From Branchiostoma floridae (Eukaryota > Chordata > Leptocardii > Amphioxiformes > Branchiostomatidae), in the NCBI RefSeq assembly GCF_000003815.2, contig NW_023365791.1:210917-274916 (forward strand): 64,000 nt of DNA. Direction: 5' to 3'. Positions 32,507-44,400 of this stretch are shown here, piece after piece. Every line of letters begins with the position of its first letter. The first letter of the stretch is position 1. The notes beneath the pieces were generated by a model. It saw only the letters and a program-made list of their open reading frames with translations, was not told where the DNA came from and did no database searches. The translations under genes were made by a program, and so were the position numbers.

Positions 32507-33601
32507 ATGCAACAACAGGATATTCCAGTTGATGCTACAATCATGGAATCAGAATCCACTGTGTGGGCAATCATGGAGAAAGCTGGGATGACCCTGGGTC
32601 TCCTAACAGTTGTGAACGTCGTTGTGGGTCAAATCATCCTATTGGTGGGCCGTCCTTACTTCGGAGTCTACGCCGTCTCCTCGTCCAATGGCCGCAGCCA
32701 GTGGTTCTTCGAGCTGACAATCATCGCCAGTCTGTCGGCGTCACAGTTGAACCTCCCGCTCATAGTCCCCAAGAGTTGGTCGGCTACTCTTCTCCTTACC
32801 GTGCTCTGCTTTGCCACAAGTTGGGCGGTCAGCGTCCTTTCCATCTGCCAGCTAATCGGAAACAGCTTATGGCGTCCCATTGCTGCATTCACTGGTGCGG
32901 TAGACTTGCTGATTCTACCGTTAGCGCTGGAGTTGTTCATCATACCGCCGTTCTTTCGGAGGCGAAGAGGCTGGAGCTGTCTGTACCTGGACCCGGTCCC
33001 ACTCTACGAGGTGCTCGCGCCTGTAGTATTTCTTTCCAAATTCTTTACTTGGTACTTCTGGTCGATATGTAGCATCTGGAAAAGCGTCAATTACTTGATA
33101 CCTCTCGAACCAACTGTCTTTGGATATCTACCAGAAATTTTTGCAGTTATAGCCTACAGCATCGAAACTATATGGGCACCTGTGAGACGAATTCTCTCAG
33201 TGATCACAGCTACTCAGTTCTGTGGGTCAATACTGCTGATACCTCCAGTAGTAACGAACTATTTGCGTCGGGTGGATACTCAGAGAATGGCGTGGAATCT
33301 TTGCCTGAAGTGGTTTCGACGAGGCAAGTTCATACAAAGGATGCCCACTAGAGATCCTCGCAGTCTTCACAACACCGTTGATAGGGAGGTCACCACGGCA
33401 GACGGCAACTGTGTCGTGTGTCACGAGGATCCGGTGGCGGTTACCCTGGTCCCGTGTGGACACCGGTGTCTGTGTAGGGACTGTGGGGACATACTTACCA
33501 GAGGACGACACATGACAACGTCACGGAAGTGTCCCTTAGACAGACGGCCCATCACATCCGTTGTGGACGCGCACGACTTCATTGTGTGGGAAGCTACCTG
33601 A
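32507..33601 (+). CDS. Multi-pass membrane RING-finger protein, likely E3 ubiquitin ligase
   Basis: A single uninterrupted exon encodes 364 residues. Hydrophobic segments at about 27-48, 92-115, 122-148, 168-190, 204-225 and 236-255 predict several membrane passes. A Lys/Arg-rich stretch (about 262-290) links to a C-terminal RING: Cys302, Cys305, Cys317, His319, Cys323, Cys326, Cys342, and Asp345 in place of the usual last Cys (CPLD). The CGHRCLCRDC core resembles MUL1/IAP-type RINGs. Asp as the final zinc ligand is known in RBX1, so the fold can persist. RING proteins of this kind bring an E2 to membrane substrates. I see no named orthologue. The coding region lacks introns, which suggests retroposition or a lineage-specific family. 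ATG at 32507 is the first in frame; a second Met follows at codon 13. Confidence 0.82.
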   Translation: MQQQDIPVDATIMESESTVWAIMEKAGMTLGLLTVVNVVVGQIILLVGRPYFGVYAVSSSNGRSQWFFELTIIASLSASQLNLPLIVPKSWSATLLLTVLCFATSWAVSVLSICQLIGNSLWRPIAAFTGAVDLLILPLALELFIIPPFFRRRRGWSCLYLDPVPLYEVLAPVVFLSKFFTWYFWSICSIWKSVNYLIPLEPTVFGYLPEIFAVIAYSIETIWAPVRRILSVITATQFCGSILLIPPVVTNYLRRVDTQRMAWNLCLKWFRRGKFIQRMPTRDPRSLHNTVDREVTTADGNCVVCHEDPVAVTLVPCGHRCLCRDCGDILTRGRHMTTSRKCPLDRRPITSVVDAHDFIVWEAT

Positions 33602-34460
33602 TAATTCAACCTGAGAAAAGGGATTGTAATTTGTATACTGAAACGGACAGTTCCTAAACATTGGATTAGCTTACTTCTACAGCTGGGTGCTATAGTGTAA
33701 CAGACGTACTATGGTAGATTTGTGACGAAATATACGATTTCATCATCAATGTATAAGCTACCAATGATTCAACTTCAGAAAAACAACGGACGGGTATAAG
33801 ACTGACAAATGCTTGGGGCTACAATGCACCAAGAGAAGGAAGGAGGACGATTTGTGATTGAAAAGTACGATTCACTACGCCAGAGTCACGAATGATCACA
33901 GAAGAAAAACTGCCATCATAAGATTGTTGCACGAATCATTGTTACATATTTGTGTTGACAGTATATATTGAGTGAGTTTGCAAGCATTAGGGAAATCAGT
34001 TGAAGTGAAGGCAAAGCATAGGATCAGCCATTGCGATGAATGTGTCGGGATGATGCAATGTAAATGTTGCAAAATAGTAAACCTTTTGGTTGCCATTTTA
34101 ATAGAGTTTACAAGAAATAATTGATGTTTTAGAATGCCATTTGCAATGTACAAGGCACTATCACAAAAGATGAAGTTACCACATTCAAAAGTGCTGTAGT
34201 ATTGGTTGATTTTGTGTGTAGTAGTATATAATCCATGGCTCAAAGAAAAGTGTAACAAGTCAAAGAACCAATAACTGCTAGCAACAACAAAATGTTTTTC
34301 CTCTTACTAGTTTTTGTCAAATGTTAAAGTGCAGCAAGAAAAAGAGCAAAAATGGCAATCAAAAAAAGAAAAATATCTTCCTCATGTTCTGTGTCTTGTA
34401 TTGTGTCCACAGCCATTGAATATAGTCAAGATTACAGAAGAGACACTAGTAACAATAAAC
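33602..34460 (+). other. 3' flank of the RING gene
   Basis: No coding exon. AATAAA at 34454-34459 is a candidate plus-strand polyadenylation signal. The gene is convergent with the WD40 gene ending at 34993. Confidence 0.4.
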
Positions 34461-34806
34461 AATATATATATTTGCCATTCCCTCATAGGGGTGGGAAACA
34501 TAAGAAGCACCTCTGCTTACATCAACTGTATGTACAACATAAAATACATTTTCTTGCAACAAAGACTGCATTTGGCATATTTCATCTCTCCTATCTATAC
34601 TTTACTGCCAACATACAACAAATTCAAGAGCATCTCACAATAGGTATTTCTCTTAAGTGGTCATACAGATAAACCATGGGTAAATTACACATCACCTAAA
34701 AAATAACAGTCTTCTGTTGATAATTTCTTGAAACATGACATAATTGCAACATCAGGCTATTCTGCATATCACTAGCATTTGTTCTTGAATCTACTGGATA
34801 GCTGTA

Positions 34807-34812
34807 TTTATT
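34807..34812 (-). terminator. Polyadenylation signal candidate of the WD40 gene
   Basis: TTTATT on the plus strand is AATAAA on the minus strand, 181 bases past the stop codon at 34993-34995. Confidence 0.45.
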
Positions 34813-34992
34813 TACAGAATATGACATTTAAAGGACAACCTGCCTGTACCTTCAGTAAAGTGATATTATTAAAGCATCATTATAAAAGCAACAATGTTGT
34901 GTACAATCATATGTTTGGGGATTCAATGGCAATCCATACATATCAAGTCTGCAATCAAAGAAAACTTTAACAATATTATATCAACTTTAATG

Positions 34993-37900
34993 CTAACTAT
35001 GTAATGTTGCATAACTTGGCACTGAATTCCTGCGGCTTGCGTAGGTGGAAGCTGGTGTAGTTTTCCTGCGAGGGATGGGCGGGGTGCGAGGCTGCATGGG
35101 TAGTGTTCTCTGGGGGAACCTCTGTGCCAGTAGTCGAGCCTCCAGGGGTGTCGGCTCAGGTTTGGGTGTGTCAGGTGTGTTACCGGTGGACAACAGGACA
35201 AAACGACTATGGAGAAATGGGTTAAGATCTTGAGCAATAGGTAATCAAGATTTTCTCTAAACGTCTAAACAACATACTGTCACAATAGTCTACAGAATGG
35301 TAACTGTTATGCTTTAGGTGTAGGCACCACTTGAATGTGAAAAATGTTCTACTGTAATGTGTAAGTGGCATGGCATACCCAAGGCCAAAATGATACGGAA
35401 ATTAAAAGAGTCAAATGGTATTCAACATTGATGTATTCCAAGCAGTCATTGCACTTGATTGAAAATCTTTATTGATGTGGATATACAAACAAATTTCATA
35501 GTTTCCCCCCAAACTGCCAAAATGTTCTGTGTACTGCCCTAGGACTAACTAAGTTTTCTATCATTATAATCTATATTCTAAATGATATCTGAAGTTGAAA
35601 TCAAAATTCTGTCAGTCCTTACTTGCATTTACTGGGGATGGACTTGCTTGACCTTGGTCTGCGGATGAGCAGGGGTTCGCTGGCACTTCTGTTCTCCGTC
35701 TCAAACACATCCTCCTTCCGCACGTAAGACTTGCCTGACTGGGGCCGCATGGATATTCTACAAAAAGAAACAGAGTTAAGTAACAGTAGAAGAGTTGGAC
35801 ACAGTCCAAACTTTTTCATGGGTATCTTGATGTATTTAGCCAGTTGAAAAGACCTAGTGGTTGTAAAACTCACTGAGTTGAAGACTTGGACACATCCCAA
35901 ACACTCACAGTGGATGTCTATATTCTTTGTCCCATGCAAAAAGTTACCAATCCTGCCATATTAGCAAAACATACAGTACCTACTAGAAAGGATATGGGGT
36001 TGCATTTATTATGCTACATATCATGCTTAAGCCCTGGTTATGGTAAACATTTTCACTGACAGTTTAAAATTAAAATAAAGTAAAATCCCTCCTTAGAAAC
36101 AGACTACAGTAACTGCCATATCTGTAGACTGAGGGAGAAGTTTACCCCTACCCTACCTTTGATCTCCAGATTGTTGGGGGACAAGGTAGCCATTGTGATG
36201 TTTACATTTTGGGTGTTCCAACAATGTGATTTTATAACTGTATTTAGCTGGTCTGCACCGGTTTGGGATTTAAGGATCTGTGCAATTAGAAGAAGTGTGC
36301 AATAATCTGTTTTGCAGTTAACTGCCTTCTACTGTATTTGAAAAAACAATTTGGATGATCAGCATTACCTGAAAGGCCTCTCGAGACCCAGCCCCTCCTT
36401 GTGAACAGGTCTCCTAGGCTGCTGGGTTGGAGGGCTGACCTGTGAGACATCGGGCCTGACTTCTCCGGACAGTCTGGACACAGGGTCCATGGAGGCAGCT
36501 GCAGTCTGGGGCCTCGGCAAGATGTGCAGGGAGCTGTCCGACTTACTGACATAACCTGGTGGGAAAAAATAGCAGGCAGTTCAGCACAGGTGCATTCAGG
36601 ATGTGTTTGTCATTCTGAGCTGGGCAGAATGTTGAATTGCTCCAGGCAATTAGTCAGTGATGAAATTGCGCAATATTCATTTTGAATTATCTATTATTTG
36701 ATTACATGATTGTACATGCATAGCATTACAACTAATCTATACGCATAACAACAACAAATGCTGGAAATAATGTATTTAAAATCTCTAAGTTTTCAAACAA
36801 ATTGTGTGATATAGTCAGTGTGCACAAGCAAATACTCTATGAAAAAAAGATACCAGCACATTTATACAATAGATTAATCATTATACACAATGTGGAGGAT
36901 AGGACCTTCTATTGTTTACAGTTGCACAGAAGACTGTGAACCATACTAATAAGTCAGAAACTGTCAGACAGGCCATCATTTACACATAGCAAACCATCAG
37001 TACTGGAATGGGCCTGTCAGTGACTGAACAGTCACTGACAGTTGTATTTCAGACGCAATTCAGCAGAAGAGCTCAATGGCTGCATCTGACAGCAACCATA
37101 ACAACTGAACAGTTACGTCATACTTTGTGTAGCTACATGTGAGTTTGAATAAGATACAGCCTGTCATTCCTGAGAGATGAAATGTTAAAGTCACGGTGAC
37201 TGTACTGACCACCATCCATCCCCTCCCCATGACAGTCGTGATGCCCCAGGAGTGACCGTCTCTTGTGCCACTGTCTCAGCTCCAGGACTGCTCGTCTCTC
37301 CTTAGCAGCCTCCATCCGCTGCTGCTTCTGTAGCTTCAGCAGCTGGTATCTGTTGAAAATAGCCCAACAGATGCAAAATGTTTTATGAAACAAACATATA
37401 GAACTAGTATGACGTCATTGCTGGAGTCTCAAAGTAAAATATTATTTCTGAAGATTTGTATAGGAACACTCAACAAAGAAATATCAAGATACAAATTGAA
37501 GAAATGAATTTAATTTATCTGATTGTAGATAAACTTAAGAAAATATACACCTTTCTATTGCTCTGTCCTGCCAGTGGTCATCAAATTTAAGGCCATCGTT
37601 CTTAGGAAGCTCTCTGTAATCAATTAGCACTCTGAAGATGGGAAGCAAAAAATCTTGTTAATTCAACATTCAACAGGATTCAGCCTAAATTTCTTTTTAT
37701 ACACAGCAAATATCATAAAAAACAATTCAACCATGTTCAACCACATCATTATCCAAAAAATGCAGCGTTTATTGTGCAGACACTCACAAATTAAGGGAAA
37801 GATAATGATTAGTATAGAGGCTTTAGTATCATTATCAATGAAGGCCTCCAATCATATAATTTCCCATAATATATGGAGATGTTTACAGTTAAAGTACACT

Positions 37901-38478
37901 TTACTAACCTTCCTTCTGATAAATCTGGTGAGGCTGACTTGAAACTGACATGAAAACCTAGTAAACAAAAATATCATAACTTTAAAGACACAAATTTTAC
38001 GTCTTAGACTAAATTCAGCATATTTCACAATAAAGATACACTCAATTAATGACATGTATTATCTTGAAAGTGATGAGACAAACTATTATCATGGATGGTA
38101 AAGCTTTGTCAAGCTGAGAACCAATGGAATGCACAAATCTTAAAAACGTAATTTGTCTTATTTGAGTCATTCATGAAAGTGTCATTCAAGCCATTCAATG
38201 AACAAAAATCATGTCTCACTACTGGTAAGAAATGCATCAAAACCTATAGTCTGTGTTAATTTGTATTTCCAATGAAACACAGAATGGCAGATAGCCGTTA
38301 ATAATACCAGAAGTTGCAGTATTTGGCCTGGCAGTGCTGCCCTCATCGTAGTCTGACTCCAGCGCTGGCCCAGGTGACGGGGACGTGACATCTTCGCTAG
38401 AGGACTGCGGTCGGATGGACTCCACCGTACCCTGTTTACTACTGATGACGATCTTAGATGCCGGGGCCTGGTACATGT
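34993..38478 (-). other. C-terminal module of the large gene (exons 27-33)
   Basis: About residues 1290-1614. It contains VLIDYRELPKND-LKFDDHW, then a basic coiled helix YQLLKLQKQQRMEAAKERRA running to RQWHKRRSLLGHH, and a Ser/Pro-rich basic tail (PRSSKSIPSK, EARLLAQRFPQRTLPMQPRT) ending at YATLHS. The acceptor of exon 33 is chosen at TTTCTCCATAG because the nearby alternative gives an immediate stop. A separate start exon at 40459-40489 could also feed this module. Confidence 0.65.
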
Positions 38479-41400
38479 CTGACAACAACAACAACAACAA
38501 CTGTTACAACGTTTCACACACAACAACAAGATGATGTTTGTCGATGTGTATTTCTGATTGAAGACAACCGGTTTAACAAGTTAAGTGTTAAAGCAGTCAC
38601 ATGTAAAGCCCTTAATCCGTAATGTTATGATTGAATAATTGTCGCAAAAAAAATAATGGTACATATGCTATACAGGAAAAAAGAATTTACCTAAAACTTA
38701 AATTTGCCTCGGATGTCAACAATGTCACTTTCTACATAATCAACAGGCAGTTAAGGGTTGATTTTAGCAATTTTTACCATATACTTAAATAGACCCTCTG
38801 GAATCTTCGACAAACCTGGTGAAAGGAAATTGATCACACACCTGGGTGGAAATTATGCAGGTGGGTTCCAATATTGGCTTCTTAGAAAAACCTGGGATTT
38901 TACCAGGATCAGAGTTAGGACTTTAAAAAGAATCTGAATGATATTTGTTGAAGACAATGATATCACAGGAATGTTTTCTACCAAGAAACTTGTTGCTCAA
39001 AGACTCTAGGGGGTAAGCACAGTACTTTCATGCCTCAGCACACCTTTGGTAACTGGATATGTCTGAATGTGTTTGCTGGAGCAAAACCTGCTTAACCAAC
39101 AAAACCTTCTATTCTCACAGGTCTGTACTCTACAAACAATGGTTCAAAGGTGGTGAAATGTTCTATAAATCAGGTGTACAATTACATTATGCCATCCAAA
39201 GTACAGACTGAGTTGAAAAGTTACTGTTCGCTGTTCCCTCTTTTCAAAATACTCAGACCTCAAACTTCCTCTAGAAAAAAAAAAGACTTAGTGACTTGAG
39301 TGAGTATTTGGACTCTCTCAGAATGACTTAAATCTCAGAATGACTCTTTAAAGTCATTCTAAGAGAGTTAGAATTTGGTCAAAATTCTGTTAACTAAGTT
39401 TCTAATTCATTTTGTTGCTACACTTAAAAATTCTTTGAGCTTGAAGAGTGCAGATATATATTGATATACATTCGGAGTACTCATAAAAATATGATATATA
39501 AGGCCTGAGTCCCCAAAACTTATCTCAAAATCTATTGTGCTGTTTCGTTGTTTGTATTGACCCAAACAACCCAGGAATGCAGCAAAATGTTTAAAAGTGC
39601 AAGCTGCTGTAAAACCATTATGAAGCATATTACACTGTAATTATCCTACCAACAGATGATAACATGGATCACAAATTCACTACAATAAACAGGAACAAAT
39701 GTGGTGGTGAATGCAGGGCACTAGAAGCAATTGATTCCTGTGTAAAGACAGAAGAACACTGTCAACACTACCTTCACACTAATCACCATGGTTGTAGACA
39801 GGTTGTATATATACTCAGAGCCAGGTTAAGGACTCAAAACAAAGGCAGCCATTGACACCATGCAAACATGGACTAATTTGAACTCCAAGTTGTTTGCCCT
39901 GCGAACTAAGCACTGTTGTAGTCCTGGGGCTACATGGAATCCTAGCAACGTACACTTCGAAGACATGCACACACTAATGAGATTAATTGCTTAACTGTCA
40001 TTTACAGATTAAAGTTTCTGCCTGAATACCTTTTCACAGTATAGCTCTTGTACCACATTAAAAGGTTATCGAAAGAATAAGGCATTGGTGAGGTCTTTAA
40101 AGCCATAAACATCACGTGCACACCAAAAAAATAGATGCAAAAATTCTGTGACAGTTCAACAATACATTCTTCTATGAAATGTAGTGGCCTAAGGAAAGGT
40201 GCACACAATATTAAAGACAATACATCGGTCTGATAACTTAAGCATAATATCATCACATATTATCGGACTTTAAAGCTACAATCTGATCCAACCTTCTTAG
40301 GGTTGAAGCCACGCCGTTAAACAACATTCCTGACAAAGCTGTCAAATGATCATGTTACGCTAACGTAGTACTGAAAGCCTAGGCCAGCAGCACTCTTACT
40401 AGTCTTTTATAGCACAATCAACACAACCTACAACCAACCAATATGTAGTACTACTCACAGTTAGCAAGTGAACAACAAGAACACGCCATCTTTAGTTTCA
40501 AAGTCCCCTCTTGACTACGACAGGTAGGTATATACAAAACTCCCCCATTGAAATTCAATGAAAGTGAAAAGTACGAACACAACGCCGTGAATGGCACACC
40601 TAACAAAGGCATATCACGTTACCAGCAAGGTTGTCAAGTCACCGAAAGTTGCGGAAGAAATGTGAAGAAAGGGTTTCAAACCTGCGGACGTGTGGCTTGG
40701 CGGTGCTGAGTTCTAATTAAACTACATTATCCGCGAGCGGAACACTCTCGACTAACAACACTCCGGATAATTCCTTCACCCAGGTGACGTCACGACCGAC
40801 CGACATGTGTTGACTCTACACCAAGCTGGCTACACAAAACAAGTGACCCTGGATGGAGTTCAGCCCTTTGAATTGTGAGCCTGCGGGGCAAAGGCTCTCC
40901 AATCGTATTAAGACGGGCTGCAATGTTTTGCCAATTTAAAAGTGCTGGGGAAATTGAGTTTGGCCAATTATGACTGTGGCCTGGCTGTTTGTGGTAAATT
41001 CTGCTGCTAGGTAACTTTGCTTACGTGCAGGTTAATGATTGGTCACTGATTAGTTAGGGCAAAACAAAATCTCATTTGCTGCATTATTTGTATGATTAAC
41101 TGGCACAGAGCTTTCTAACAGTTGGATAAAACTAGATTTGTCAGAATTTGGCAAGGGTGCATGGCAAGGCGGTCTTGTGGTTTAGGGGTTGTGACTTACT
41201 ATAGAATGCAAAGGTTCTGGGTTTGAATCACTAGCAGACCCCAATATGTTGTGGTCTTAGGAGAGGCACCTTACACCTATTTGCTCACTCAACTCACTGG
41301 TGAAAATGATCATGTCATGTACCTTAAAGCTAGAATCTTGCTTCATCTAGGAAAGTTCTTTTGACTGAGACATAAATGAGAAGCTTGAGGTCCTGTGTTT

Positions 41401-44400
41401 TAGGAGAGCCACCCTTAAGTATATTAAAGATCCTACCACACTTCTTGGAATTAGGGGACCCAGTCACCGAGTGAGTGGATCAAACCTTATAACTACTGTC
41501 GGGTCTTGCACGGTGAGCTTGTGCTTGCTGTACAAAACATGTTGCACTAAGACGGTTTACCCAGATTATGTAAAACAAACAAGCAAACTTTTTAGGACAT
41601 TTTTGACTAATCTTTAAGTAATTGCAGGTTGTATTGTTGAGAGATAATCACTACAATCATCAAGCTTGTATGCGTAAATAAAGAGTAAACATGTCCCACA
41701 CTAATGATAAGAGGCACCCAAGTATAACTAATTAAGTTAATGACCTGTCATCATACTAGTAACAACAATGATGTCAATGACTACAAGTGCCTATGCCAAT
41801 GACGTCATCAATCTATATCAACCATACTCATACTCATTGTTCTATTTCCCAAGTGGGTCCTAACATGTCTGTCGAAATAAAACACAACATTTCCTTATTA
41901 CGATCTGTAAAAGTAAAACCCATGATAAAATGTATGAAGTTTTAGTTGAGTACAGACCTTCTGCAGCACTTTCCCCCTCACTCTTCAGTGACACCATGGA
42001 TGCTGTAACACTGGGTCTCCTACTCAGGTTTGCTTCACTCTGTAGCAAAAATTAAAAAGGTTTGAAATTCAACATGAAACTGTATCATCAAATGCCTTTT
42101 TAAAGACTGTTGAGCACAGTTTACACATAAATGAAACAAACTCTCTCATGCATACCAAACCTATAGACAGCATATCAAAGTATCTTCAGACTGTACAAAC
42201 AGGTACATCTTATTCAGTTTCATTTAGAAATATGATTGATTAATTTTCTTCCACTTAGGCATACCATTGCACAAGGAATTCCATGCATTACCATTAAACT
42301 TTGGTCAACTGTCCACAGCTTCATCTCACTCAATGCAAACATTTCAAAAAGAATTTTCTTAATAATGTTACATTTTACATTTACAGTCCATATATCTGGA
42401 ATAAGTGGCCATCAAAGTAATATGGCATCCACAGTAATTAAGATTGCTCTGTTAACTCCATGATGGGACACATTTGTTTTGTTTACATCATCAATAATTC
42501 CATCTGGAATGTAACAGTTGTTTCAGAACAATGAGGTTAAGTAAGGACAAAAAGGGCAAATGAGGACAACATTGAAATCGCCATATATGGTCATTGCATC
42601 ATAAATTGTACAAACTGTAATTTAAAAAAATGATTGATAATGATTAATTGCAACAAATGCTGTTAAGTTTTGTGGAAAGGGAAAAATGGTGTTGAGTTTC
42701 TTGTAAAGCAAACATGAAAGCATCGCAAAAACTATTGTAAGTTATTGCAATTGTTGTCTGCATAAAATAGGCACATTTTATACGCTAGGTCCTTTTAATT
42801 GCTAGATGACGGTGGCAAGTTTTCCAAAAAAGAATACATCAACATTAATAGCAAAACCTACCATGTTTGCAGAAAACTTTTCCTGTTCCAGTAAACCTAG
42901 GAAATCCCCCACCTCTCCAATAGTGGTATCACCCTCCTCACTGTGGAATGATTTCCTGGTACTGGCACTGGAAGGTTTGGACTGTACCAACTCACTAGCA
43001 GGTTGGACACCATCTGAGAGGGATGCTTCAGAAGGTGGTGCTAGAGGAAGACCACCTGTTTGAGTTGCATCACTGCAGGTGGGAGAGGAGGATCTGACAG
43101 GTGTGGCAGGTGCTGCAGGTGTTCCAGGTGGCACCTGAGGTTCTAGTGTGTCCGAGACACCCTCAGAACCAGCTTCAGAGGGTTCCTTAATGATAGATAA
43201 TAAAATGGAAGAAGTTAGAGTCTACCATTGACAAGCTTTATCAGATTGCATAGTACATGTATATCTGTGGCACTTGAGACACTGAAAACAGACAATGGTA
43301 CTAGTATGCAAAGTTGATACAAAGTTTGACAGGTTGAACTGGTTTTACAAGTTTTTTTAAAACCAGACTCTGAAATAGCTTGAAGTGCAAATCATAGGCT
43401 ATTGTCTTATTTTTTTATCTATGCAAATTGCCTTGCAAATGGCTGTGTTAGGACGCCAAATTTGAAATGTAATAAACAAACTATTCAAACACACAATATT
43501 ACATTTATTTGCAACTTGCCCTGAGAAAATTTACACTACATGTATTATCCTTTTCTCTTTGATGCAAAATTTAAAGGAAAAGTTAACCACCTTTGCCAAC
43601 CAGAGGGTAAAACTTAAATTTTTGGCAATTTTGAGAACTATCCACAACATCCAAACAGAGAACTGTAGGATTGGAGAAACAACCTGAACAGATTCTTCAT
43701 CTGTGTCATCTTTCTCTTCTTCATTTGCATCATCCATCTCTTCCTCCTCCTCCTTTTCAGTGTGAGCAGATGGTGGTCTACTGTCCTCCACTTGTAGGGC
43801 AGACTTTCCCCTCTTAGATGTCTTTCGTTCTTGTACTTTCCTCTCTTTCTTGACTATCTTCTGCAAGTGGTTAAACTGTATTAGTCAACTGTATTTATTT
43901 AGTGATGTTTGTCTTCCACATTCTACTTGACTGTTTAAAACAAGTTAAAACAAAACATCAGAAGAAAGATGTGTGACACATGTGTACAAGCGATTGATGC
44001 AATATTACACTGTACGAAAGTTGCTCATATTCAGGCTTTAAGCATATATGAATATATGAAAGAAAAGATCATTTTTATTTGAATTTTATAATCCTGTTGG
44101 CATTTCCTGCTAGGCTGCTAAGTATTCTATAATTGCTGTAGCATTTCAAAATAGAGCTTTTATGTGTCCGAGTTAAGTGTTAAACGGCTTCAGCACCTTT
44201 GCCTGACCACAAAACACTTGAATTATGGGAATCTTCCCAACACAAATATTGACAAATCAGCACCAAGGACATCGCTGAAAATGAAAATCTCTGTAACTGT
44301 CACACATGTTTCTATTTCAACTCCTTTACCCTCCAAACCCTTTCCAACATTTGAAATAATGGTAAAAGATGTGACATATCAATGACCTTCTTGCCAGTTG

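Larger units (their letters stand above)
38479..41957. other. Largest intron of the WD40 gene (3.5 kb)
   Basis: Holds the candidate internal first exon, CpG-bearing sequence at 40600-40900 and a tRNA-derived SINE at 41158-41585. No other coding exon was found. Confidence 0.5.

Noticed and set aside
32563-33072. Second plus-strand frame inside the RING gene
   Set aside because: Out-of-frame overlap with no domain; the 364-codon frame has the RING and membrane segments.
37921-37957. Alternative acceptor (CATGTCAG) for the small exon 37909-37957
   Set aside because: It gives a phase that produces a stop in the next exon; the upstream TTTACTAG acceptor keeps phase on both sides.
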